The notes under the pieces are model-generated. The model worked only from the letters and a program-made list of their open reading frames with translations, was not told the origin of the DNA and ran no database searches. Below, in pieces: positions 7,804-15,804 of a stretch of DNA of 41,962 nucleotides; positions within the stretch are counted from its first letter, which is position 1, and every line of letters starts with the position of its first letter. Position numbers and translations under genes: made by a program. The stretch comes from Bacteroidaceae bacterium (GTDB lineage Bacteria > Bacteroidota > Bacteroidia > Bacteroidales > Bacteroidaceae), in assembly GCA_017540585.1 (NCBI GenBank), contig JAFYAT010000027.1, positions 1-41,962 of the forward strand, in the 5' to 3' direction.

Positions 7804-8457
7804 TCAAAAAGCGTATCTTGAGCCAATTACGACCACGCCTTTATATCCCCAACCCAATTCTGTAAAGAATCGGAAGCCGTGATTGCCGACCTCTGCGCCA
7901 AACAACGTAGCTTGGTATGCAAAGACTAATTTCTTCTCTGGGTTTATATTACTTCTGTCCAATTCTACCCAATAATCATTTTCTGTAGCACCATTGCGTC
8001 CCAAGGTACGCTCGCAAGTGTTGCTGAGATGGGCCACACCAAGCGAAGCAAGAGAGTAGAAATTCGTTGCCTGATAATGAAACCAATTGTATCTTAAAGA
8101 TGGCATGAAGTGCCACATATTACTCTTAAATGAATATTCTAAGGTCTCCTCTCCTAGTTTAAAACTTTCATATTTTGGTGAATAAAGACCTCTGTAATTC
8201 TTTGCCCAACCAGCACTAAAGCCGAGACTCCATTTCTTCGTCAAGTTATAAGTGTAGTCAAGTGTTAAGCCAAAATATTCCCCAAATTCATTGCCGTTTG
8301 CTTCTAAGTCCCCAAAACTATCTATATATTTATAGAAGTGTGGGTCGGCTTGATTACCGAAGCTGGCAGACAAGCCTATTTCATGTCTGCGGAAATCCTG
8401 TGCTTGACAGAACAATGGTGCAAGCACCAAAGACAAAGCTAAAATTGAATGTTTCAT
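7804..8457 (-). CDS. Outer-membrane beta-barrel protein, function unknown
   Basis: A 217-residue protein with a clear signal peptide ending CQAQ and alternating aromatic/polar strands such as FGLTLDYTYNL, WSLGFSAGW, FMPSLRYNW and FFTELGWGYKG. It ends in Phe, as expected for an outer-membrane barrel inserted by the BAM machinery. No specific family was recognised; porin-like or OmpW-like small barrels are possible. It starts 33 bp after a 37-codon secreted ORF and lies downstream of the antitoxin-toxin pair on the same strand. No TAnnTTTG box is visible between them, so cotranscription with the toxin pair is possible. A strong terminator follows. Confidence 0.7.
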   Translation of the reverse strand: MKHSILALSLVLAPLFCQAQDFRRHEIGLSASFGNQADPHFYKYIDSFGDLEANGNEFGEYFGLTLDYTYNLTKKWSLGFSAGWAKNYRGLYSPKYESFKLGEETLEYSFKSNMWHFMPSLRYNWFHYQATNFYSLASLGVAHLSNTCERTLGRNGATENDYWVELDRSNINPEKKLVFAYQATLFGAEVGNHGFRFFTELGWGYKGVVVIGSRYAF

Positions 8458-8490
8458 GTTATTGTATTTTAGAGTTTGTAATTTTCTGTT

Positions 8491-8604
8491 TTAATAAAAA
8501 ATACCGTCACTCACGTACGCACCAATCTGATTGCATCGCATGAATTGTGCATGTGAAGTCATGCACATGAAGCCAGCTATAAGAGTTATAAGTATTCTTT
8601 TCAT
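8491..8604 (-). CDS. 37-residue secreted ORF, probable remnant of a barrel gene
   Basis: It encodes a signal peptide (MKRILITLIAG...SHAQ) and only about 17 more residues. The first mature residues, FMRCNQIGAYVSDG, resemble the start of the next gene's mature part (FRRHEIGLSASFG). It begins 16 bp after the toxin stop and ends 33 bp before the barrel gene. It is either a truncated tandem paralogue or a small exported peptide. The sequence does not decide. Confidence 0.4.
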   Translation of the reverse strand: MKRILITLIAGFMCMTSHAQFMRCNQIGAYVSDGIFY

Positions 8605-8620
8605 CTTTGTTTTTATTGGT

Positions 8621-9019
8621 TTAGTCTAAGATTTTTAGTATTTCTGCTGGAGTAACAACAATTCGAGTATGCGGAAAATGTTTTGCGTTTCCGGTGATAA
8701 GGTATGCATCGTCTTTGCTTAACGCAATTTCGTAGAAAACACGGTCGCTTTCATCTGGCATATATTCGTCAAAATGCACACGTTCCGCATCAAGTCCTTT
8801 GTTACGTATGCAATCTATCAATGCATTACGTACATCGGACCCGAATCGAAATTTTGGACGTGAAAGGACCTCTTTGTATTCTTCAAGGATTTCATCGTTG
8901 TACAATGGCGTTAACCTGCCATCTCGAACAGCATTTATTACCTTAATGACTGTTGAATGCTCGGATTTTGCCATCAATACGGAGACAAGTACGTTAGTGT
9001 CAATAACTACATGAATCAT
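8621..9019 (-). CDS. PIN-domain toxin
   Basis: A 132-residue PIN-domain ribonuclease of the putative toxin family COG1569. The acidic residues expected for metal-dependent RNA cleavage are visible: Asp7 in VVIDTNVLVS, a Glu in NDEILEEYKEVL, and the Asp pair in PDESDRVFYEIAL and SKDDAYLITGNAKHFP. It is coupled to the antitoxin upstream by an ATGA overlap, which implies translational coupling and a shared operator. Its likely job is to cut RNA when the antitoxin is lost. The targets are unknown. Confidence 0.85.
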   Translation of the reverse strand: MIHVVIDTNVLVSVLMAKSEHSTVIKVINAVRDGRLTPLYNDEILEEYKEVLSRPKFRFGSDVRNALIDCIRNKGLDAERVHFDEYMPDESDRVFYEIALSKDDAYLITGNAKHFPHTRIVVTPAEILKILD

Positions 9020-9336
9020 ATTTCTGTATTTCCCGTTCTTGATTTCCGCTCTGCTCTATAAGCAGCTATTTCGGCATTTATTTCTTCAAGTGTCATTTCG
9101 GACTCCTTGTTACGGCGACGTTCTATCATGTTTTCCTTCAGAAGTTCGCCAAGACGGTCGTCTGATGAATCACATGACTTAACACCTATGGTAAATGGAA
9201 TACAACGAGCTTCCATAACTGCACGCATGAATACGTTCATTGCTGTATTCACGCTCATTCCGAATTGTTCGCAAAGGCTTGTGAATTGCGCCTTAACATT
9301 TGCGTCGGTACGAACTGTCAAAGTTGCTTGTGCCAT
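9016..9336 (-). CDS. RelB/DinJ-family antitoxin
   Basis: A 106-residue protein whose N-terminus (ATLTVRTDANVKAQFTSL, then FGMSVNTAMNVFMRAV) is the ribbon-helix-helix dimer typical of RelB/DinJ. The C-terminal half is charged and would wrap the toxin. RelB/DinJ proteins usually pair with RelE/YafQ-type toxins, whereas here the partner is a PIN nuclease. It probably represses its own promoter: a TATCTTTG box and an 18-bp palindrome lie just upstream. Confidence 0.85.
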   Translation of the reverse strand: MAQATLTVRTDANVKAQFTSLCEQFGMSVNTAMNVFMRAVMEARCIPFTIGVKSCDSSDDRLGELLKENMIERRRNKESEMTLEEINAEIAAYRAERKSRTGNTEI

Positions 9337-9390
9337 ATTTTAGTTGTTTATTGTTCATGTTATGTATCCATGATGATGTCATCTTGAATG

Positions 9391-9430
9391 CAAAGATAGT
9401 TTTTTTATCGTAAATTTAGTTGACTAAATT
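9391..9430 (-). promoter_or_regulatory. Toxin-antitoxin promoter with palindromic operator
   Basis: Minus-strand TATCTTTG (9391-9398) lies 55 bp before the antitoxin start. The palindrome AATTTAGT-TG-ACTAAATT (9413-9430) covers the -33 position, a natural site for autorepression by a ribbon-helix-helix antitoxin. Confidence 0.65.
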
Positions 9431-9439
9431 GAAAAATTC

Positions 9440-9470
9440 TTTGTTAAATCATTTTTTTTGTTTAATTTTG
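9440..9470 (+). promoter_or_regulatory. Promoter pointing into a long leader
   Basis: TTTG (9440-9443), a 19-bp spacer and TAATTTTG (9463-9470) match the -33/-7 pattern exactly. It diverges from the toxin-antitoxin promoter and lies 300 bp before the next credible start codon. Confidence 0.65.
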
Positions 9471-9770
9471 CGTTGTCTGACGGGAGAAATCGTTGGACAG
9501 AAAGGCGTTTTTGCTTTATCCTAAACATAAAGTCTGGTAAATTTTATAAGGAGGGATGAGTGCAAATGACGCCCACATGTTGTATTTACACGTACAGCCC
9601 ATGCTGTACTCTGTTCATACTTTAGCGTGGGTGTATTTGTTTCTTGTCATTTCCTTAAGGTTTTACCAGAGCCCATGTTTGATGAACAGAACAAGTCCTC
9701 ACGCTTTTCTTGTATCTGTTTGTTAACGCCAAATTGGAGGGCTTGGAGGCTATTGGTTTATAAAACAAAA
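9471..9770 (+). other. 300-bp transcribed leader or small-RNA candidate
   Basis: Between a good promoter and the next gene the sequence contains GTACAGC-CCAT-GCTGTAC (about 9591-9608), flanked by CCCAC and GTGGG, and a purine-rich AAGGAGG just before an ATG at 9556. That ATG opens a 55-codon frame rich in rare residues, without a recognisable family. The stretch could be a structured regulatory RNA, a small-protein gene or the remnant of one. No known riboswitch class was recognised. Confidence 0.35.
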
Positions 9771-10175
9771 ATGAGAAATTTATACTGCACTCCGTTTGTG
9801 TTTAACGCAACAAGCTATGAGGAGTATCGAGATGGAAGATGCATTGGAAAGGGTAATGTATCAATGAAAATAATCTCTAAGACTAAAGATGTTGATGGAA
9901 ATTGGCCATATAAGTTTGCTTTTTTCCATTTGGAAGGAGATTTGCCAATGTCTATAAAAAGAAATTTCGGTATACCAGTTTTTGGTATAGCTAAAGGTGA
10001 TATACTTGAAGACAGAATTCAATATGGACGTATACCTGACAATGTTAATTTTAATGATCCTACAGATCCTGTTGTATGCAATATATTTTCAAATAAGACA
10101 TGCATTCGTTTTGCGATGATGAGTCCATTGAGGATTGTTGAATTTTATGGTGGCTTTGAATTGATTGGGGAATAA
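9771..10175 (+). CDS. Hypothetical protein, 134 residues
   Basis: No family recognised. The frame is open further upstream to 9627, but the ATG at 9771 follows an AT-rich stretch and begins a normal-looking protein (MRNLYCTPFVFNATSYEEYRD). It has no signal peptide or membrane segment. Composition is mixed, with many aromatic residues and a short DPTDPVV loop. Base use is more AT-rich than in the neighbouring metabolic genes, which fits recent acquisition together with the adjacent toxin-antitoxin pair. A hairpin follows. Confidence 0.55.
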   Translation: MRNLYCTPFVFNATSYEEYRDGRCIGKGNVSMKIISKTKDVDGNWPYKFAFFHLEGDLPMSIKRNFGIPVFGIAKGDILEDRIQYGRIPDNVNFNDPTDPVVCNIFSNKTCIRFAMMSPLRIVEFYGGFELIGE

Positions 10176-10220
10176 AATATTCTGTGTTTATAATACCTCG
10201 ATGTATTTCTGAGTAACAAA

Positions 10221-10253
10221 GAAGTGGATAACTCGATGTGAGTTACCCACTTC
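10221..10253 (+). terminator. Hairpin after the hypothetical gene
   Basis: GAAGTGGATAACTC pairs with GAGTTACCCACTTC with one A-C mismatch around a five-base loop, followed by AATATATTTTCTC. It is a probable intrinsic terminator 45 bp after the stop codon. Confidence 0.6.
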
Positions 10254-10317
10254 AATATATTTTCTCTCCCCTTCCTTCTGAGTTAAAAGTTAAAAATTAT
10301 AAGTTAAAACTCTTCAA

Positions 10318-10370
10318 CGAACGGAGTAACTACTCCCCTCCATTTAGGGAGGGGTTGGGGGAGGGTCTTT
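10318..10370 (-). repeat. Short post-stop C-rich element after the GH51 gene
   Basis: On the minus strand, three bases after the GH51 stop codon, it reads GACCCTCCCCCAACCCC, then TAAAT, then GGAGGGGAGTAGTTACTCCG. C-rich half, short loop, G-rich half and a GTTAC trailer are in the same order as in other copies. Confidence 0.75.
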
Positions 10371-10373
10371 TAT

Positions 10374-12401
10374 TTACTTCTTTATTCTGAATACCTGGAA
10401 TGTACGTGCAGGAACGCTGATGCTGTTTGTTGGAGCAGCCACCTTGATGCTTGTTGTCACAGGAACAATCTTTGTTGGAGCATCGAGAGTATTCTCTGCA
10501 TCGAGGTTGTCAGAGTGGAATGAAGTGAGGGTAGTAGTATATTCACCCTTCTTCAAGCCCTTGAAGTTGAATGTGACATCCTGTGCCTTATCGCCTACGT
10601 TGATAACCTTGACGATGTACTCAGATGTGTTCTTGTCCCATACGGCTGAAGCGAAGAGACCGTCCTGATCGTCATTACCAGCAACAGGCTTGCCGTTCAT
10701 AGTGAGCTTGAGCATGTTTGTACCCTTGTTGAGAGAGTAGAGCTGCTGAACGTAGTATGAACAAGAGTTGAAGCTGCGGAGGTTATCGTACCAGATAGCA
10801 TCTGGACGCCACTGCCATCCCTCTACGTGTGCGAAGAGTGGTGCGTATGTAGCCATCTCAACAACATCGGCATTACGCTCAAGACCTGTCATGAATGCTG
10901 CCTCCATGAGGGCAGCGTTGAAGTGATTCCACTTCTTGCCTTTTCCGTGACAAGCGTACTCACCGGCGAATACCTTTGGTGCCTTCTTGCTACGATCATA
11001 GTTGTCATAACGGTTTGCACCACCGAGGCGCTTGCCACTCTTGTCCTTAGCCTTGCCGAGGAACCACTCCTCATTGCGGTAGAAGTGCTCGTCGTAAAGG
11101 TCTGCACCAAGCTCCTTCATACGTGGCTGAAGTATGTCGAACTCAAATCCCTCAGAGTTAGGACCTGTAGTACCGATAAGCTTAATCTCTGGGTGAACCT
11201 TGCGTACAGCATCAACAAAGATCTTGAGACGCTTTGTGAATGCAGGGTTGTCCTTGTAATCCCACTGTTCATTACCGATAGCGAGGTACTTGAGGTTGAA
11301 TGGTGCTGGGTGACCCATGTCGGCACGGAGCTTTGCCCACTTGTTCTTTGCAGGGTCGCCATTAGCGAACTCGATGAGGTCGATGCAGTCATCAATATAT
11401 GGCTGGAGCTGGTCGAGTGGTACGTGTACCTCGTCTTCATGCTCTATACCGTTCTGATACTGACAGCTCATACCTACGTTGAGTACAGGAAGTGGCTCTG
11501 CACCAATCTCCTCTGAGAGCTGGAAATACTCGTAGAAGCCAAGTCCGTATGACTGATAGTAATCTGGGAAGTAACGGTGTGTGAAAGTGTAGTGCCAACG
11601 GTTCTCATTGAGAGGACGGTTCTCTACTGGTCCTACTGAGTTCTTCCACTGGTAGCGTGTTGCAAGGTCTGTACCCTCAACGATACATCCTCCAGGGAAA
11701 CGGAATACTCCTGGCTTCAACTGCTCAAGAGCTTCTGCAAGGTCCTTACGCATACCATTCTCATGTCCCTTGTATGTGTCAACAGGGAAGAGTGACACGT
11801 GCTCAAGGTCAGTTGTTACCTTGCTGTCACCCCATACACGGAGATGTGCCTTTGCAAATGTCTTCTTTGACTTGATTGTGACTGTATATTTCTTCCATTC
11901 CTTGCCTTCGATGTCGATGCCTGCATTACCGAGCTTCTGGTCATCTGACATTGTTGCGTTATCAACAAGGTCAATCCATATCTTGCTCTTGCCACCCTGT
12001 GGACAGCGTGCCCATACAGAGAAGCGGTATTCTGCATTAGCCTTAACACCGATTCCGAAGAATCCGTGGTTCTCAATCATTGTATGCTTGTCGTTGTGTC
12101 CAGAAGGAGCGAGGCGCACATAGTGTGGATTCTTGTTGAATGGTCCGTCGTTCTTGAGCGATACCTTGCCTGATATTGTCCATCCTGCATAGTTGTTAGG
12201 GAACTCGAATGAGCGGTTTATGAGCAGCTCGCCATAAAGACCACCATCGGCTGCATAGTTGATATCCTCAAAGAAGATACCGTACATAGTGCTTGGAATT
12301 GCACCGCCAATCTTTGACGCATTGATGTCAAATGTATGGTTCTGTGCCGACATGCCAGTTACGACTGCCATTGCAGCAAGTAATGAACCGATTTTCTTCA
12401 T
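10374..12401 (-). CDS. Alpha-L-arabinofuranosidase, GH51
   Basis: A 675-residue exported glycosidase (EC 3.2.1.55) that removes arabinofuranosyl side chains from arabinan or arabinoxylan. The start at 12401 gives a signal peptide, MKKIGSLLAAMAVVTGMSAQ. A carbohydrate-binding-like sandwich (about residues 65-210, FPNNYAGWTISG to LRVWGD) follows an N-terminal GH51 strand segment. The catalytic barrel has FRFPGGC, the acid/base Glu378 in IGNEQWDY and the nucleophile Glu481 in FAGEYACHG. A C-terminal beta domain ends in FQVFRIKK. An in-frame extension to 12500 is less likely because it would bury the signal peptide and overlap the promoter. It is monocistronic and diverges from pgeF. Confidence 0.93.
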   Translation of the reverse strand: MKKIGSLLAAMAVVTGMSAQNHTFDINASKIGGAIPSTMYGIFFEDINYAADGGLYGELLINRSFEFPNNYAGWTISGKVSLKNDGPFNKNPHYVRLAPSGHNDKHTMIENHGFFGIGVKANAEYRFSVWARCPQGGKSKIWIDLVDNATMSDDQKLGNAGIDIEGKEWKKYTVTIKSKKTFAKAHLRVWGDSKVTTDLEHVSLFPVDTYKGHENGMRKDLAEALEQLKPGVFRFPGGCIVEGTDLATRYQWKNSVGPVENRPLNENRWHYTFTHRYFPDYYQSYGLGFYEYFQLSEEIGAEPLPVLNVGMSCQYQNGIEHEDEVHVPLDQLQPYIDDCIDLIEFANGDPAKNKWAKLRADMGHPAPFNLKYLAIGNEQWDYKDNPAFTKRLKIFVDAVRKVHPEIKLIGTTGPNSEGFEFDILQPRMKELGADLYDEHFYRNEEWFLGKAKDKSGKRLGGANRYDNYDRSKKAPKVFAGEYACHGKGKKWNHFNAALMEAAFMTGLERNADVVEMATYAPLFAHVEGWQWRPDAIWYDNLRSFNSCSYYVQQLYSLNKGTNMLKLTMNGKPVAGNDDQDGLFASAVWDKNTSEYIVKVINVGDKAQDVTFNFKGLKKGEYTTTLTSFHSDNLDAENTLDAPTKIVPVTTSIKVAAPTNSISVPARTFQVFRIKK

Positions 12402-12456
12402 AATTTTATTATTAGTAGGTTTAGTTAATAATATTATTGATTTGTTATTTGTTGGG

Positions 12457-12464
12457 CAAAGATA
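12457..12464 (-). promoter_or_regulatory. GH51 gene -7 box
   Basis: Minus-strand TATCTTTG lies 55 bp before the chosen GH51 start. It supports the start at 12401 over the longer frame. Confidence 0.6.
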
Positions 12465-12487
12465 AAACAAAAAATTGATAAATGTTG

Positions 12488-12495
12488 TAACTTTG
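12488..12495 (+). promoter_or_regulatory. pgeF -7 box
   Basis: TAACTTTG fits TAnnTTTG and lies 58 bp before the pgeF start, only 24 bp from the divergent GH51 box. Confidence 0.55.
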
Positions 12496-12553
12496 CGCAC
12501 TTAATTGACAAACAATAGAACAATGTAGGAGAAATTTAAGTAAATCAAGGAAC

Positions 12554-13378
12554 ATGAACCATTATTATAAGGAAATTATAGGGGCAACAGCCTTCTCCAC
12601 CACCCGTCACGGAGGTGTGTCCGTTGGTGCTTACGCAAGTTTCAATGCCAACCACTATTGTGGTGACGACCCTGAACATGTGGAGGCTAACCGTTCACTT
12701 CTCTGCTGTGAACTCGGTATTGACAAAGACCACCTTATCGTGCCTCACCAGACTCACGACATACGCACACTCGTTATCGACAATGATTTCTTCTCCTTTT
12801 CGTTATCTGCAAGAGCTGAGCGCCTTGAAGGCATTGATGCCGTGTGCACAAACCTTCCAGACACTTGTGTGTGCGTATCGACTGCCGACTGCATTCCTAT
12901 CTTAATATATGATGGTGTGCACAATGCCATATCTGCTGTCCATGCTGGTTGGCGAGGAACGGTAAAGCGCATAGTGGAGGACAATCTACGTGTAATGCAC
13001 AAGGCTTACGGCACCAATCCGTCCGATTGCCATGCTGTCATAGGTCCAGGTATCTCACTCGATGCCTTTGAGGTTGGTGACGAAGTTTATGATGCGTTTT
13101 ACAACGAAGGGTTCGACATGACCCTAATTGCAAAGCGTTATCCTGCCAGCAGCCACAACATACTATCAGCAACTCCTACAAAGAGAGATAGCTTCAAGTG
13201 GCACATTGACCTTCCACTCTGTAATAAACTACAGCTCCTCCATGCAGGACTCCACGAAGACCGCATCCACCTCTCTGGCATCTGTACCTACACTCAACAC
13301 TCCGATTTCTTCTCCGCTCGCCGCCTTGGCATCAAGAGCGGCAGAATACTCAATGGAATAATACTGCAGAATAAATAG
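12554..13378 (+). CDS. pgeF: PgeF/YfiH-family protein (multicopper-like 'laccase domain')
   Basis: A 274-residue cytoplasmic protein of the DUF152 family. E. coli YfiH (PgeF) corrects peptidoglycan precursors carrying L-Ser, and other members show purine-nucleoside phosphorylase activity. Family motifs include TTRHGGVS near residue 16, NHYCGDD, the HQTH motif, VSTADCIPIL and HAGWRGTVKR, and IGPGIS with a C-terminal GICTYT. The Cys and two His residues expected to bind zinc are in these motifs. The length is standard. It diverges from GH51 and shows no obvious functional link to it. Confidence 0.88.
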   Translation: MNHYYKEIIGATAFSTTRHGGVSVGAYASFNANHYCGDDPEHVEANRSLLCCELGIDKDHLIVPHQTHDIRTLVIDNDFFSFSLSARAERLEGIDAVCTNLPDTCVCVSTADCIPILIYDGVHNAISAVHAGWRGTVKRIVEDNLRVMHKAYGTNPSDCHAVIGPGISLDAFEVGDEVYDAFYNEGFDMTLIAKRYPASSHNILSATPTKRDSFKWHIDLPLCNKLQLLHAGLHEDRIHLSGICTYTQHSDFFSARRLGIKSGRILNGIILQNK

Positions 13379-13459
13379 ACTGGCTTTACTGATACATATT
13401 TCCATACGCTGATAAAGTCTGTATATTTCTTTTTTCTCTTCACGGATAAATATGAGTTG

Positions 13460-13504
13460 TGGCGTCAAATTTTTTTACGTTTTACGTTAAAATATTTGAC
13501 ACCA
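13460..13504. promoter_or_regulatory. Imperfect palindrome between pgeF and the TonB receptor
   Basis: TGGCGTCAAAT (13460-13470) is inverted as ATTTGACACCA (13494-13504) with one mismatch. The loop contains the direct repeat TTTACG/TTTTACG. No U-run follows, so an operator for the receptor gene is as likely as a terminator for pgeF. Confidence 0.4.
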
Positions 13505-13549
13505 GTCAACTATTGTGCTGACGAGGGAGAATGAATGATACAAAGTTTG

Positions 13550-13557
13550 TACCTTTG
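13550..13557 (+). promoter_or_regulatory. TonB receptor -7 box
   Basis: TACCTTTG fits TAnnTTTG, 75 bp before the ATG at 13632. A good -33 box is missing, and the palindrome at 13460-13504 lies upstream. Confidence 0.55.
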
Positions 13558-13631
13558 CCCCCGATAATAACTCGTATATACAAAAAAAACGACAGACAAG
13601 GCAAACGGCTTTGTAACGATTGACAAAAAGA

Positions 13632-15629
13632 ATGAAACCGAAACTTTTATTTATGACAGCATGCGTGTGCGCCAATACTGTAGCACACGCCGATGAGCAG
13701 AGCGACAGCACGGCCAGACAGGATGATCTGGATGAAGTAGTGGTGACTGCATCGCACTCTGCAAAGCAACGACTCAATGAGATACAAATCGGGGTGGAAA
13801 AGATTGACATCAAGAAGATGACACAGGTACCTGCTCTTTTCGGCGAAAAGGACATAATCAAGTCACTACAGATGCTTCCTGGCGTGAAGTCGGATGGTGA
13901 AGGCTCTTGCGGCTTTCAGGTGAGAGGCGGCACTTCGGCACAGAATCTCGTATTGGTGGATAATACGCCAATGTACAATACTGGACATCTCGTTGGACTT
14001 TTCTCAGCATTCAATGATGAGGCTCTACAGACAGCAGCACTCTACAAGGGACAGATTCCTGCAAAGTATGGCGGGGCAACATCTTCCGTACTTGACATCA
14101 CGACAAAGACGGGTGACATGTATGATTGGCATGGAGGTGTGAGTGTAGGTCTTCTTGCGAGTAAGGTGTTTGTAGAAGGACCTGTTTCTGAAGACAAGGT
14201 AAGTTTCCTGCTTACTGCACGTAGGTCATACATGGACTTGTTCCTAAAGGCAGCTCCTAAGTACAAGGACAATACGCTGAATTTCTACGATATCAACTAT
14301 CGTACAGATATCAATGCTTCGGCAAAGAACAAACTGTTCGTGTCGTTCTATTATGGCAAGGATAACATGGCTGTTGACGACCTCATGGAGATGCACTGGG
14401 GCAACACGACCCTTACAGGAGGATGGAAACACCTTGCCAACGACTATCTGCGTTTCAATACTACACTTGCTTATAGTTTCTACGGAAGTAACATGGGCTA
14501 CTTCGTGGCAGAAAAGAATTATGTGTTCGATGCTCATATACAACAGGGCATTCTGCGTGAAGACATCGATTGGCGACCAAGTGAGCGTCACTCCGTGTCT
14601 GCTGGTGCACAGGCTGCATATCAGGACGTGCTTTCTGCCGAATGGGATTGTATGTCTCTGCATGAGAAGAATGGACGTAACAGATGGGACATCAGCACAT
14701 GGATAAATGACGATTGGAAGATAGGGCGTGCCTTTGAGGTATCGGCAGGATTACGCTACAACCACTTTGGCTTATACGACAATCTCGAACCACGTGCAAG
14801 CATGAAGGTTAATATAGGAGAACACCACAGCATAAAGGCTGGATACAGCCGTACCACACAGAATATACACGCAATACGCAACTCAAGCATGTCTATGCCG
14901 ATGGACAGATATACTGTCAGCACATCGTTCGTCAAGCCGGAGAAAGCAGATCAGGTAAGTCTTGGATACATCGGAATGACCCGTGATGAGGACTATGACT
15001 TCAGCATCGAGGGTTACTACAAGTGGGTGAAGGACATCTACGATTTCAAGGATGGCAAGAACTATACTTCGGATATCGAGATAGAGAATATTATCCTCGG
15101 TGGTAAGGGGCGTGCTTACGGACTTGAGTTCTGTGCACACAAGAACAACGGAACACTCACGGGATGGCTATCATACACACTCTCATGGAGTGAAAACAAG
15201 ATAGATGGCATAAACAACGGCAATTGGTACACAGCCAACAACGACCGTCGCCATGACATCAAGGCGGTGGCTATCAAGAAACTCGATAAGAAGTGGGATT
15301 TGTCTGCTTGTTTCGTCTATACTTCGGGTCAGGCCCTTACGGCGCCAAGTGGCAAGTATAAGATTGATGGCACGACTACATTCTACTATGCTGAGCGTAA
15401 CGGATACCGTGCACCTGCATGTCATCATCTTGACTTGAGTGCCATCCGTACCAAGCGTACAAAGAAGTACGAGCAGCAGTGGACCTTCGGTATATACAAT
15501 ATATATAATCGTGAGAACCCATACGTGATAACATTTTCAGAGGACAAGACTAAAGCCACTGGCACGAGTGCCAAACAGACCGCCCTCTTTGGAATGATTC
15601 CGTTCGTATCTTTCAGCGTGAAATATTAA
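13632..15629 (+). CDS. TonB-dependent outer-membrane receptor
   Basis: A 665-residue receptor that would import a ligand across the outer membrane using TonB energy. It has a signal peptide (MKPKLLFMTACVC...AHA), a TonB-box-like DEVVVTAS near residue 35, and a plug domain with LPGVKS, FQVRGGTSAQNLVLVDN and YGGATSSVLDITTK. A 22-strand-type barrel follows and ends in FVSFSVKY. The carboxypeptidase-like N-terminal extension common in Bacteroidetes SusC proteins is absent, so it resembles the shorter FecA/BtuB-like class. The frame is open to a TTG at 13620, but ATG 13632 starts the signal peptide cleanly. It pairs with the DUF4249 lipoprotein downstream. The ligand is unknown. Confidence 0.9.
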   Translation: MKPKLLFMTACVCANTVAHADEQSDSTARQDDLDEVVVTASHSAKQRLNEIQIGVEKIDIKKMTQVPALFGEKDIIKSLQMLPGVKSDGEGSCGFQVRGGTSAQNLVLVDNTPMYNTGHLVGLFSAFNDEALQTAALYKGQIPAKYGGATSSVLDITTKTGDMYDWHGGVSVGLLASKVFVEGPVSEDKVSFLLTARRSYMDLFLKAAPKYKDNTLNFYDINYRTDINASAKNKLFVSFYYGKDNMAVDDLMEMHWGNTTLTGGWKHLANDYLRFNTTLAYSFYGSNMGYFVAEKNYVFDAHIQQGILREDIDWRPSERHSVSAGAQAAYQDVLSAEWDCMSLHEKNGRNRWDISTWINDDWKIGRAFEVSAGLRYNHFGLYDNLEPRASMKVNIGEHHSIKAGYSRTTQNIHAIRNSSMSMPMDRYTVSTSFVKPEKADQVSLGYIGMTRDEDYDFSIEGYYKWVKDIYDFKDGKNYTSDIEIENIILGGKGRAYGLEFCAHKNNGTLTGWLSYTLSWSENKIDGINNGNWYTANNDRRHDIKAVAIKKLDKKWDLSACFVYTSGQALTAPSGKYKIDGTTTFYYAERNGYRAPACHHLDLSAIRTKRTKKYEQQWTFGIYNIYNRENPYVITFSEDKTKATGTSAKQTALFGMIPFVSFSVKY

Positions 15630-15631
15630 AA

Positions 15632-15795
15632 CAGTTGGCCCCCTCCCCGACCTCCCACGAGAGGCTGACCCTCTCCCCAACCCTCCCCCTCTATGGGGAG
15701 GGAGAAGTTACTCTGAACGCTCAGGGGCAGATAGCTTTTTGGGGGCTTAGTAGTTTGCCACCGTTTCCGATGCGTCAGCATCGGGGGCCTTTATC
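15632..15795 (+). repeat. About 165-bp post-stop structured element, copy X
   Basis: Modules in order: GGCCCCCTCCCCGACC, a spacer, then a 57-bp core (15667-15723) that matches the minus strand of 21674-21730 with one mismatch. A GCCACCG segment and a perfect hairpin CCGATGC-GTCA-GCATCGG (15767-15784) follow. It starts three bases after the receptor stop and reaches to the DUF4249 start, so it would be transcribed between two cotranscribed genes. Confidence 0.8.
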
Positions 15796-15804
15796 AGACC
15801 AGCA

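Noticed and set aside
12402-12500. N-terminal extension of the GH51 protein
   Set aside because: It would precede a clean signal peptide and overlap a -7 box, so it is upstream noncoding sequence.
13620-13631. TTG start four codons before the TonB receptor ATG
   Set aside because: The ATG at 13632 begins a standard signal peptide, and the extra residues MTKR add nothing recognisable.
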